Positions 1 to 6,142 of a stretch of DNA of 6,236 nucleotides are shown one piece after another (position 1 is the stretch's first letter; each line of letters begins with the position of its first letter). The stretch is from Microcoleaceae cyanobacterium UBA11344 (lineage in GTDB: Bacteria > Cyanobacteriota > Cyanobacteriia > Cyanobacteriales > Microcoleaceae), in NCBI GenBank assembly GCA_003483675.1, contig DMYK01000276.1:5346-11581 (forward strand). The letters are read 5' to 3'. The notes beneath the pieces were generated by a model. The model saw only the letters and a list, made by a program, of their open reading frames with translations, ran no database searches and was not told where the DNA came from. The translations under genes were made by a program, and so were the position numbers.

Positions 1-1404
1 GTGGTTTTCTACTAAAATTTTGTAGACAATAGACAATCCTAAACCGGTACCTTTACCGATTTTCTTGGTTGTGAAAAACTGCTCGAACATTCGTTCTTTT
101 ACCTGTGCGCTGATTCCCGATCCGGTGTCAGCAATCCGCACTCTCACTCGATCGAACTCAGCTACCTCAGTGCGGATCGAAATTTTCAGCGAAGCATCTG
201 GCTGATTTTCTGCTGCTTCTTCTAAAGCATCGATCGCGTTGCTAATCAGATTCATGAATACTTGATTTAGTTGTCCGGCATAACACTCTACAGGAGGCAA
301 GTTTCCGTAATCTTTAACTACTTGAATATCACGGCGAGTTTTGTGAGCATTGAGACGGCTTCGCAAAATTAACACCGTGCTGTCAATGCTATCATGCAAA
401 TCGCACAGCGTCATGTTACTGTTATCTGTTCGCGAAAAATTTTGCATTGATTTGACAATTTCGCGAATTCGCTCGGAACCCATTTGCATCGAAGACATCA
501 CTTTCGGCAAGTCTTCCAGTAAAAAATCTAGCTCCATTTCTTCGATATGAGCTTGAATTTCCTGACAGGGATTGGGATATTCTTCTTGATAGAGACGCAG
601 CAGGTGCAGCAAATCTTGAGTATAAATTTCGACATGGCTCAAGTTGCCGTAAATAAAACTGACTGGGTTATTGATTTCGTGGACGATACTAGCCATTAGT
701 TCTCCCAGAGAAGACATTTTTTCGCTGTGGAGGAGTTGAGCTTGAGTTTCTTTTAGTTCGCAAAGTGTGCGATCGAGTTCAGATGCTTTAGCTATGGATG
801 CAGCCGTAGCAGTGCAACTTTCTTGATAAAGTTCAACTTGTCTGAGATTCACTTCAAATTGTTCAGTTTCGCCCTCCTGTTGATATTGACTAACCACTGC
901 ATCGAAAGCTTTTAGCAAGTCGCCGTCAGCCGCCTCTATAATATACAGCAGGTGGGGATTGTCTGCTCTGAGTTCGGCATCTGGAACTTGCACTAAGGCT
1001 TTAATGCGATCGATATATTCCCGCACTTGTTTGTCTAAATAAAGCGGCGCTTCAAAATACATTGCTTTGACAGTCGCTGAAGGGGGAGTTAATAAGTTGA
1101 TGCTGCTGTCAGTATGGATTAAGGCGCTGTGGGATTTTTCCATAAGAGCGATCGCCTCCCTCAAATCTGCCCGCAGTTGTTCTCTTTCTGCCCCTTGTCT
1201 TGAGCCAACTAACCTCAAGCAAAAAAATGCGGTTTTTTGGGAAAGCATTCGCTGTCGGCCACTGACGTTAATTAGAGCCGCGCTAATTTTTCGAGCTGTC
1301 ATAATTTCTTCAAGATTGAAGTAGTTTTTGAATGCCACTATAGGTAATACCTCCGACTCAACTGAATGTGTGTAACTCCTGCTCGCAGAAGATATTGTCA
1401 TCAT
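1..1404 (-). CDS. PilJ-domain sensor histidine kinase (C terminus cut by window edge)
   Basis: Two-component sensor kinase that should autophosphorylate on a histidine and pass the phosphate to a response regulator not present here. The frame stays open for 468 codons to the window edge. Residues 35-170 resemble the PilJ / type IV pili methyl-accepting N-terminal domain, with the signature VSGRQRMLSQK at about 53-63. A helical linker (about 185-230) precedes the dimerisation domain with H-box SIVHEINNPV (phospho-acceptor His242). The ATPase domain shows the N-box NLISNAIDAL (Asn389), G1 box DTGSG (Asp426), F-box FFTTK and G2 box GTGLGL (from 452). About 40 residues are missing at the C terminus. 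No transmembrane helix is visible, so a cytoplasmic protein is inferred. The start is uncertain: ATG at 1404 (or the next codon) has no Shine-Dalgarno, whereas GTG at 1338 (residue 23) has GGAGGT 10 nt upstream. Signal input and target are unknown. Confidence 0.9.
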   Translation of the reverse strand, partial: MMTISSASRSYTHSVESEVLPIVAFKNYFNLEEIMTARKISAALINVSGRQRMLSQKTAFFCLRLVGSRQGAEREQLRADLREAIALMEKSHSALIHTDSSINLLTPPSATVKAMYFEAPLYLDKQVREYIDRIKALVQVPDAELRADNPHLLYIIEAADGDLLKAFDAVVSQYQQEGETEQFEVNLRQVELYQESCTATAASIAKASELDRTLCELKETQAQLLHSEKMSSLGELMASIVHEINNPVSFIYGNLSHVEIYTQDLLHLLRLYQEEYPNPCQEIQAHIEEMELDFLLEDLPKVMSSMQMGSERIREIVKSMQNFSRTDNSNMTLCDLHDSIDSTVLILRSRLNAHKTRRDIQVVKDYGNLPPVECYAGQLNQVFMNLISNAIDALEEAAENQPDASLKISIRTEVAEFDRVRVRIADTGSGISAQVKERMFEQFFTTKKIGKGTGLGLSIVYKILVENH

Positions 1405-1453
1405 CAAAAATGTTGTTCACTATACTGTCAAAATTATAGTCGCTATGCAGCGA
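1403..1453 (-). promoter_or_regulatory. Candidate promoter region of the histidine kinase
   Basis: On the minus strand a perfect -10 hexamer TATAAT lies at 1438-1433, about 30 nt before the ATG at 1404, without a good -35. A second reading is TTGACA (1431-1426), a 17-nt spacer and TTTGAT (1408-1403). That one would start transcription downstream of the ATG and so favour the GTG start at 1338. Just upstream of TATAAT is a small dyad, TCGCT-atgc-AGCGA (1440-1453), which could be an operator or chance. The rest of the 111-bp gap to the hydrolase gene shows no good terminator. Confidence 0.35.
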
Positions 1454-1515
1454 GGAAAGTAGTATAATTTGTCACATTTTTTGAGTCAGTATTACAATCT
1501 ATGGTTAGAGGAAGT

Positions 1516-2349
1516 CTAGGTGAATTGCCCTAAAAATTGGCAAATCAGATTTGCCATCATTTCAGCTTGAGTTTGGGGCAATCCGTGATCGGCATTGGGA
1601 ATAATTGCTAACTGTGCTTTTGGTATTTGATTGGCATAGGTTTGACAGTGCCAGAGAGGAATTGTTTCGTCGCTATCTCCTGTGATTACTAATGTGGGAA
1701 TTTGCAATTTGTGAAGGTCTTTTTCAACAGTATCAATGGCGTCTTCCGGGCGCATCCGACTCATTAAAAAAGACCGGGCGACTGGTTGAGACATTAACTC
1801 TCGCCGCCAACCGGAAATCTGCTGCAATTCGTTACTTTTTCCGGCTAAATTAGCAAAGGGTTTTGCTAATTGCAAGGCCAAATCAACGATCGGCGTTTTC
1901 CACAGCAGTGGCCGCAAAGCATCGTATTGACCGCAAAAACTGTCGTCTCGAATTCCCGCAGGTGCTGCTAATACTAAACTGCTGACGGAATTTGTGTATT
2001 TGAGAGCATAGGCAGAAGCTACCCAACCGCCAAAAGAATGTCCGATAATGCAGCAGGGATCGATATTGAGTTGTTCTACAACTTGTCGCACAAAGGCAAC
2101 TTCTAAGGCCACATCGTAGCATATTTCTGGTTTGCTAGATTCTCCAAAACCCAACATATCTAAACTGATGCAGCGAAACTGAGATTGCAATAATTCAATT
2201 AATGGGAGCCAGCAAGTCTTTTCTCCCAAGAAACCGTGCAGCATTAATAAGGGTTGCCCGCTCCCGATGTCGAGGTAAGTGGCTTTTTGGCTGCTGCTAT
2301 TGACAAATGTACTTAAAGTGTGCTTGTGCATAATTGCTCTAGACTGCAT
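1516..2349 (-). CDS. Alpha/beta hydrolase fold protein
   Basis: A 277-residue hydrolase of the alpha/beta fold, the usual length for single-domain esterase, MenH or BphD-like members. The catalytic parts are all present: the oxyanion-loop motif LLMLHGF (His38-Gly39), nucleophile elbow GHSFGG (Ser105), acid in GDSDETIP (Asp227) and base in NADHG (His255). Residues about 134-205 form the cap, with an aromatic and basic segment GWRREL. No signal peptide or membrane segment is seen, so it is probably cytoplasmic. The substrate cannot be told from sequence; a C-C or ester hydrolase is equally possible. The start at 2349 is chosen because AGGAGG lies 9 nt upstream. An in-frame ATG at 2406 would add 19 residues outside the conserved fold and has no ribosome site. 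Its regulation is likely independent of the small divergent gene. Confidence 0.9.
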   Translation of the reverse strand: MQSRAIMHKHTLSTFVNSSSQKATYLDIGSGQPLLMLHGFLGEKTCWLPLIELLQSQFRCISLDMLGFGESSKPEICYDVALEVAFVRQVVEQLNIDPCCIIGHSFGGWVASAYALKYTNSVSSLVLAAPAGIRDDSFCGQYDALRPLLWKTPIVDLALQLAKPFANLAGKSNELQQISGWRRELMSQPVARSFLMSRMRPEDAIDTVEKDLHKLQIPTLVITGDSDETIPLWHCQTYANQIPKAQLAIIPNADHGLPQTQAEMMANLICQFLGQFT

Positions 2350-2364
2350 TGGCGATCGCCTCCT
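2350..2364 (-). promoter_or_regulatory. Strong ribosome binding site carrying a HIP1 octamer in its spacer
   Basis: Reading the minus strand, AGGAGG (2364-2359) is followed by a 9-nt spacer and then ATG at 2349-2347. The octamer GCGATCGC (2352-2359) overlaps the last G of the Shine-Dalgarno and fills most of the spacer. This fixes the hydrolase start at 2349 rather than 2406. Confidence 0.75.
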
Positions 2365-2375
2365 GGATGAATTTT

Positions 2376-2392
2376 TGTAAACAATTGTTACA
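2376..2392. promoter_or_regulatory. Possible operator: near-palindrome around AACAATTGTT
   Basis: The 10-bp perfect palindrome AACAATTGTT (2380-2389) sits inside the near-symmetric TGTAAACAATTGTTACA. It lies 27-43 nt upstream of the chosen hydrolase start, where a regulator could bind. AT-rich palindromes arise easily by chance, so this is only a candidate. Confidence 0.25.
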
Positions 2393-2435
2393 GTGTTGCC
2401 GTCCAAAGGTTAAACTTCATTACGGAGTTCAGAAT

Positions 2436-2464
2436 TTGAAAGGTAGCGTGATAGTGTCTATAAT
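2436..2464 (+). promoter_or_regulatory. Sigma-70 type promoter of the 66-residue gene
   Basis: TTGAAA (2436-2441), a 17-nt spacer and a perfect TATAAT (2459-2464) match the housekeeping consensus closely. Transcription would start near 2471, giving a leader of about 30 nt before the TTG start at 2502. AGGAGA (2491-2496) lies in that leader, 5 nt before the start codon. This is the best promoter in the window. Confidence 0.75.
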
Positions 2465-2501
2465 TATTTAAAATACTGCACACTCAAATCAGGAGAACAG
2501 T

Positions 2502-2702
2502 TTGAACTCCAACTTAAAACGATACCCGGCTTGTTCACTGCGTGAAGATGTCAGTGAGTACGTAGCTGACCTACAGCTTCACATGACTTTACAGGCTCGC
2601 AACTTGCTCCCTACGATTACGCAGGCTAAGGATAGTCGCGAACAACTGTTGCAGCAGACGCAGGCTCATTTTGAGAAACGAGTGTCTCGACAAGCTCTTT
2701 AA
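2502..2702 (+). CDS. Small hypothetical protein, 66 residues, TTG start
   Basis: I do not recognise the family. The product is a small soluble-looking protein with no signal peptide, membrane helix or cysteine pair (one Cys, at residue 11). Residues 12-60 look mostly alpha-helical, with charged and glutamine-rich stretches (SREQLLQQTQ, HFEKRVSR) and an arginine-containing end. It is taken as real because four independent signals agree: a near-consensus promoter at 2436-2464, AGGAGA spaced 5 nt from TTG, an uninterrupted frame, and hairpins immediately after the stop. The next in-frame ATG (residue 28) would remove nearly half the protein and has no comparable ribosome site. It appears monocistronic and is divergent from the hydrolase gene. 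A role as a small regulatory or structural protein is possible, but nothing in the sequence shows it. Confidence 0.7.
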   Translation: MNSNLKRYPACSLREDVSEYVADLQLHMTLQARNLLPTITQAKDSREQLLQQTQAHFEKRVSRQAL

Positions 2703-2711
2703 TTAAATTGA

Positions 2712-2730
2712 CGATCGCCCGCAGCGATCG
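2712..2730 (+). terminator. Hairpin just after the small gene
   Basis: CGATCGC (2712-2718) and GCGATCG (2724-2730) form a 7-bp GC-rich stem with a 5-nt loop, starting 10 nt after the stop codon. AATTTT follows directly. With a two-base bulge the stem extends into flanking AAATT/AATTT. It could be a weak terminator or an mRNA 3' stabiliser ahead of the stronger hairpin downstream. Confidence 0.45.
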
Positions 2731-2754
2731 AATTTTCCCCAATTTCACATTTGC

Positions 2755-2791
2755 AGAAACCCGGTATTCCCAAAAATACCGGGTTTCTTTT
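2755..2791 (+). terminator. Rho-independent terminator of the small gene
   Basis: A perfect 14-bp stem pairs 2755-2768 with 2775-2788 (core AAACCCGGTATT / AATACCGGGTTT) around the 6-nt loop CCCAAA, followed by TTTT (2788-2791). It should end the small-gene transcript and insulate the Omp85 gene downstream. A CCCGGT-type palindrome like this may also belong to a dispersed family in the genome. Confidence 0.85.
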
Positions 2792-2840
2792 CAGAAATAG
2801 GCTTGGTGGTTGGTTTTCGGTAAGTATGTTAACCGCTAAC

Positions 2841-2924
2841 AGATGCTTCGTTATGCTCAGCATGACAGAGATGCTTCGTTACGCTCAGCATGACAGAGAT
2901 GCTTCGTTATGCTCAGAATGACAG
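2841..2924. repeat. Three tandem 28-bp units
   Basis: Units at 2841-2868, 2869-2896 and 2897-2924 abut with no spacer. Units 2 and 3 each differ from unit 1 by one base (T to C at unit position 14; C to A at unit position 21). Each contains ATGC-TCA-GCAT or a one-base variant, a short hairpin. On the minus strand the unit reads TGTCATGCTGAG followed by AACGAAGCATCT, resembling the dispersed intergenic motif seen again at 4677-4702. The array ends 37 bp before the Omp85 start. The rest of the 2703-2961 gap holds the two hairpins above; I see no clear promoter for the Omp85 gene there. Confidence 0.9.
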
Positions 2925-2961
2925 ACAATAGCCTGGTAAGTCCTGTTAAAAATAGATTTTT

Positions 2962-4611
2962 ATGCGTTTTGTAAATATTTCTACTATTGCAATTTTGACT
3001 CTGGCGGCATGGGCTGGGGGCGAATTAGCGGCAAGGGCTGCAACTGAGGTGGAGTTGGGAGAGGGAGATGCACCGAAAGTGGTCAATTTAAGAGAAACTG
3101 CTCTTGATTTGCCGACATCTGAGGAAAATCCTGTTTCTGTGGAAGTTCGATCGCCCTCTGTTAAAGTTAAGTCCAGCCAAAATAAAGATTTTGCCTTTCT
3201 GTTAAAAACTCCCGAAGACTCAATTGCTGTGGGCGAAACCCCGGAATCAGTCAACCGCAACGCCCGACAGCTAGAGGGTACTGCACAAGTTTCTCAAGCT
3301 AGAGATGCAGGCGGTGTTTATGTTGCAGATGTAAAAATTCGGTTTGTCAACGGAAGAGGCGAAGCTGTTGACAAAAAAGGGAATCCAATTGAGGGCAGAA
3401 TTTCGGAAGATTTTATCCGTGGTGAGCTGAAACTCAAGGCGGGGGATAATTACAGTCAGGATGTAGTGCGATCGGATTTGCAGCAGTTGCAGCAATTGGG
3501 ATTGTTTGAGAAAGTGACGGTTTCTACTGAAGAAGTTGGCACGGATATTAATGTTATATACAATGTCCAAGAGCAATCGGCTCGATCTTTTGGCGCGAGT
3601 GTTAGCCTGAGTGATGACGTTGGCGTTGCGATTCCTCTGTCTTATACCGATCGAACTTTGGGCACAAACCCCCAGCGGGTGTCGGTGGAACTTGTGCCCA
3701 GCCTCCGAGGTTTCGAGTACAATGTCCAGTTTGTCAGCCCTTACGTTGCAGCCACAGACCGTTTGGGATACAGTGTGAGAGCTTTTCGCGATCGCACAAT
3801 TTCCGACATTTTCAACAAAGATCTCAATTTGCCCAACGGCGATCGAGTTCGGGAAATTCGGATGGGGGGAAATCTCGCATTTACGAGGCCTTTGGGCGAT
3901 TGGCGAGGGACTTTGGGAATAAATTATACAAATATCAGCACGCGCGATCGGAATTTGAAGATCGCCCGCCGAGACGAACTGGGAAATCCTCTCACATTCA
4001 GCGGTTCTGGCGTTGATGAGTTATACACTGTTTCTTTTGGTGCAACGCTCGATCGGCGAGACAATCCCTTCAACCCCAGCAGCGGCTCGATTTTCAGCCT
4101 CAGCACCGAACAATCAATACCTTTGGGGCAAGGTAACATTGTGAGCAACAAGCTGTTAGGAAATTATATACAATATATACCAATCAATTTGCTCGGCGGT
4201 GGCGATTCTGAAACCTTGCCAGAAATGTTGGCTTTTAACTTGCAAGCAGGGACGGTAATTGGGGATTTGCCACCAACAGAAGCTTTTCGCCTCGGTGGGC
4301 GCAATTCCGTGCGGGGTTACGACAGTGGCGATATTGGCAGCGGCCGGAGTTATTTCTTAGCTTCCGGCGAGTATCGGTTTCCCGTCGGTAGAGATGTGGG
4401 CGGCGTAATATTTGTCGATTTTGCGTCGGATTTGGGCACCGGAGACAGCGTGTTAGGAAAACCGGCGGTGGTGAGAGACAAGCCTGGAACTGGGGCTGGT
4501 GCGGGTGTGGGTGTGCGCGTGCGATCGCGTTTTGGATTAATTCGCTTAGATGTGGGTGTTAGCGACGGGGGCGACATCAAATTTGTACTCGGCACAAAAC
4601 AGCGATTTTGA
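2962..4611 (+). CDS. Omp85/BamA-family outer-membrane protein (POTRA plus D15-type barrel)
   Basis: An outer-membrane beta-barrel of the Omp85 superfamily, which inserts or translocates proteins at the outer membrane. Residues 1-26 form a Sec signal peptide (hydrophobic core IAILTLAAWAG, cleavage after ARA). Residues 27-116 are an acidic Ser/Pro/Glu linker. Residues 117-205 are one POTRA domain, ending in the typical LGLFEKVTV turn and strand, with the VDKKGNPIEGR hairpin seen in cyanobacterial Omp85/Toc75 POTRAs. Residues 206-549 form the barrel with DRRDNPFNPSSG (364-375), the loop-6 motif GGRNSVRGY (Arg451) and a C-terminal Phe. At 549 residues it is shorter than the main cyanobacterial Omp85 (about 830 residues, three POTRAs), so it is probably a secondary paralogue. 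ATG at 2962 is the first start after an in-frame stop at 2953; no Shine-Dalgarno is visible. Confidence 0.93.
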   Translation: MRFVNISTIAILTLAAWAGGELAARAATEVELGEGDAPKVVNLRETALDLPTSEENPVSVEVRSPSVKVKSSQNKDFAFLLKTPEDSIAVGETPESVNRNARQLEGTAQVSQARDAGGVYVADVKIRFVNGRGEAVDKKGNPIEGRISEDFIRGELKLKAGDNYSQDVVRSDLQQLQQLGLFEKVTVSTEEVGTDINVIYNVQEQSARSFGASVSLSDDVGVAIPLSYTDRTLGTNPQRVSVELVPSLRGFEYNVQFVSPYVAATDRLGYSVRAFRDRTISDIFNKDLNLPNGDRVREIRMGGNLAFTRPLGDWRGTLGINYTNISTRDRNLKIARRDELGNPLTFSGSGVDELYTVSFGATLDRRDNPFNPSSGSIFSLSTEQSIPLGQGNIVSNKLLGNYIQYIPINLLGGGDSETLPEMLAFNLQAGTVIGDLPPTEAFRLGGRNSVRGYDSGDIGSGRSYFLASGEYRFPVGRDVGGVIFVDFASDLGTGDSVLGKPAVVRDKPGTGAGAGVGVRVRSRFGLIRLDVGVSDGGDIKFVLGTKQRF

Positions 4612-4638
4612 ATTAGTCATTGGTGATTTTAATTAACT

Positions 4639-4782
4639 GGTTCCCAGGCTCTAAGTAGCTGGACAAAAATAAACAATGTCATTGCGAGGAACGAAGCAAT
4701 CTCAAACCGCAAGCTCATTGCGACGCACAGCGAACAATGACATGGTTACGTTTATTTATGTCCGACTATTTACCAGGGAACC
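4639..4782. repeat. 144-bp imperfect inverted-repeat element, MITE-like
   Basis: The ends are GGTTCCC (4639-4645) and GGGAACC (4776-4782). Further in, the arms pair again: GGACAAAAATAAAC (4661-4674) with GTTTATTTATGTCC (4750-4763), 13 of 14, and ATGTCATTG (4676-4684) with CAATGACAT (4735-4743), 9 of 9. The centre holds two smaller imperfect dyads, ATTGC...GCAAT (4681-4700) and ATTG...CAAT (4717-4738). It contains no gene and no clean target-site duplication, though TTAAC occurs near both ends. It occupies most of the 199-bp gap between two convergent genes, so its transcript would fold strongly and may act as a two-way terminator. Confidence 0.75.
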
Positions 4783-4810
4783 GAGAGCTTAACCCCACCT
4801 ACTTAATGGC

Positions 4811-6097
4811 TTAACGCTTTGGTTTTTTCACATCCACATTTTTCGGTTTGACCGCCGGAGTGCGCGGATAAAACTTAAACTTATTCAGAGCCGAACTGGC
4901 AGATTGAGCCACAGCACCGTCTGTATCTCGCAAAGCTTTTTGCAACAGTGGAATTACTTTTTCCGACTTAATCATTCCTAGTGCTTCCACAGCAGTCTGA
5001 CGAACTTCAGGATCATAATCTTGAGCTAATTTTCCCAAGGTTTCTACTACTCGCTGACTGTCGGATCTGAGAGCATTAGCCGCAGCCATTCTACCCAAAG
5101 CAAACGCTGCTGAATTGCGGACTTCAGGATCCCGACTTTGAACGCATCCCATCAACTGCGCCACCGAATAGCTTGGTGCTTGTCGTGCTATTTGAGGCTG
5201 TTCTCCAACTTCTGTTTGATTTAGTTGAATTGACTGTGTTGGCAGAAATTCAGTTTCATCAAACGGTTCTTCAAATTCTGTTTGATTTAGTTGAATTGAC
5301 TGTGTTGGCAGAAATTCAGTTTCATTAAACGGTTCTCCAAATTCTGTTTGATTTAGCTGATTTGTTAGCTGACTTGACTGCGGCTGCGAAATTTCTTTTT
5401 CTTTTAACTTGATTTCGTATTGCTCTTGCAAAGACTCGATCGTGGCTTGCATTTGAGCTTGGTGAGCTTGTAACTGCTCCTGAGCTGCTCTCAACTGACT
5501 TTCGTATTCGTCTTGCAAAGACTCCACAGTTAACTGCATCTCTATCTCGCGGTTCTCATATTCCTCAGCGGTTTGCCGCAAACGAATTTCGTGTTGATCT
5601 TGCAAAGCTTGCATATTTTGCTCCATCTGAGCTTGATAATTCAGATGCAACTCGTCAGCAAGTCTGAGTAAATGATGTTCGTGTTCTTCTTGCAAGGATT
5701 GCAGATTTGACTGCAACTGAGAATTCTGAATTTGCTCTAATTCAGCTAATTCAGAATTAACTTGTCTGAGGTTGTTGTCACGTTCGGAAGCAACTTGTCT
5801 GAGAAGTTGTTCATGTTCGGTAGTAACTTGTCTGAGAAGTTGTTCATGTTCGGTAGTAACTTGTCTGAGTGATTTTTCGTGTTCGGCAGTAACTTTTCTG
5901 AGCTGTTTTTCCCGTTCTCCTTGCAAAGATTCGACAGTTTCTTGCAACCGAGACAGGTGACCTAGTTCTATTTGCTCAGCCATTTTGCGACTTTGTTCTA
6001 ACTGCTGTTGCTTTTGCAGGTTGAGCCGCTTTTCCACCAACCAGTAAGCAACTGCTACGCCTGCTAAAAAACCTACGATCGCTCCTATGATAGCCAC
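4811..6097 (-). CDS. Membrane-anchored coiled-coil protein with C-terminal HEAT repeats
   Basis: A 428-residue protein of unrecognised specific family. Residues 2-21 form one transmembrane helix followed by EKR, so the bulk probably lies in the cytoplasm. Residues 22-235 are a long Gln/Glu-rich coiled coil. Within it, residues 66-120 are five 11-residue repeats beginning LRQV or LRKV, and SLQ/ALQ motifs recur every 29-30 residues (135, 165, 194, 223). Residues 247-297 carry a 22-residue repeat (QLNQTEF...LPTQSI) in about 2.4 copies, probably disordered. Residues 310-408 hold three HEAT/PBS-lyase-like repeats (DPEVRNSAAFALG, DPEVRQTAVEALG, DGAVAQSASSAL), which usually bind proteins. The tail is Lys-rich. 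GTG at 6097 is chosen because GAGGG lies 9 nt upstream; a TTG at 6118 would add 7 residues but has no ribosome site. A scaffold role is inferred only. Confidence 0.8.
   Translation of the reverse strand: MAIIGAIVGFLAGVAVAYWLVEKRLNLQKQQQLEQSRKMAEQIELGHLSRLQETVESLQGEREKQLRKVTAEHEKSLRQVTTEHEQLLRQVTTEHEQLLRQVASERDNNLRQVNSELAELEQIQNSQLQSNLQSLQEEHEHHLLRLADELHLNYQAQMEQNMQALQDQHEIRLRQTAEEYENREIEMQLTVESLQDEYESQLRAAQEQLQAHQAQMQATIESLQEQYEIKLKEKEISQPQSSQLTNQLNQTEFGEPFNETEFLPTQSIQLNQTEFEEPFDETEFLPTQSIQLNQTEVGEQPQIARQAPSYSVAQLMGCVQSRDPEVRNSAAFALGRMAAANALRSDSQRVVETLGKLAQDYDPEVRQTAVEALGMIKSEKVIPLLQKALRDTDGAVAQSASSALNKFKFYPRTPAVKPKNVDVKKPKR
5210..5363. repeat. 66-bp in-frame tandem repeat in the coiled-coil gene
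   Basis: Two 66-bp units (5210-5275, 5276-5341) differ at only two positions, and a third partial, more diverged copy begins at 5342. The unit is 22 codons, so copy number can change without a frameshift. The near identity at DNA level, including silent sites, points to recent duplication. Confidence 0.9.
5738..5902. repeat. 33-bp in-frame tandem repeat encoding 11-residue coiled-coil units
   Basis: This span encodes the five LRQV/LRKV repeats (residues 66-120). At DNA level, 5794-5826 and 5827-5859 are identical 33-mers; 5761-5793 and 5860-5892 are diverged copies. Eleven-residue periodicity is the hendecad pattern, which favours a straight or slightly right-handed coiled coil. Confidence 0.85.
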
Positions 6098-6106
6098 AAC
6101 TGATAT

Positions 6107-6128
6107 CCCTCGCGACAAAATAGTTATA
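6107..6128 (-). promoter_or_regulatory. Possible -10 element and ribosome site of the coiled-coil gene
   Basis: On the minus strand TATAAC (6128-6123) could serve as a -10, with only a weak -35 (TATGGT near 6151-6146). It would start transcription near 6116, followed by GAGGG (6111-6107), 9 nt before GTG at 6097. If real, it rules out the TTG start at 6118. Co-transcription with the upstream CPBP gene is the alternative. Confidence 0.35.
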
Positions 6129-6142
6129 CTTGACTTTTACAT

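Noticed and set aside
1067..1324. Plus-strand open frame opposite the histidine kinase (also 350-550)
   Set aside because: The opposite strand encodes kinase domains with all expected motifs; this frame has none and no start signals.
1463..1468. Plus-strand TATAAT as a promoter
   Set aside because: No plus-strand gene follows until 2502 and there is no matching -35; probably AT-rich background.
1883..2122. Minus-strand open frame overlapping the hydrolase in another frame
   Set aside because: It overlaps the nucleophile and cap regions of the hydrolase and has no ribosome site.
2350..2406. N-terminal extension of the hydrolase from the ATG at 2406
   Set aside because: No ribosome site before 2406, the added 19 residues fall outside the fold, and AGGAGG sits ideally before the ATG at 2349.
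2841..2924. CRISPR array
   Set aside because: The 28-bp units abut directly with no spacers, there are only three, and no cas genes are in view.
3271..3576. Minus-strand open frame inside the Omp85 gene (others at 2946-3260, 3924-4151, 4350-4595)
   Set aside because: They lie antisense to a clearly coding barrel gene, lack ribosome sites and show no recognisable protein features.
5772..5960. Plus-strand open frame with a repeated Cys/Ser pattern
   Set aside because: Its repetition is simply the antisense reading of the 33-bp repeats in the coiled-coil gene.
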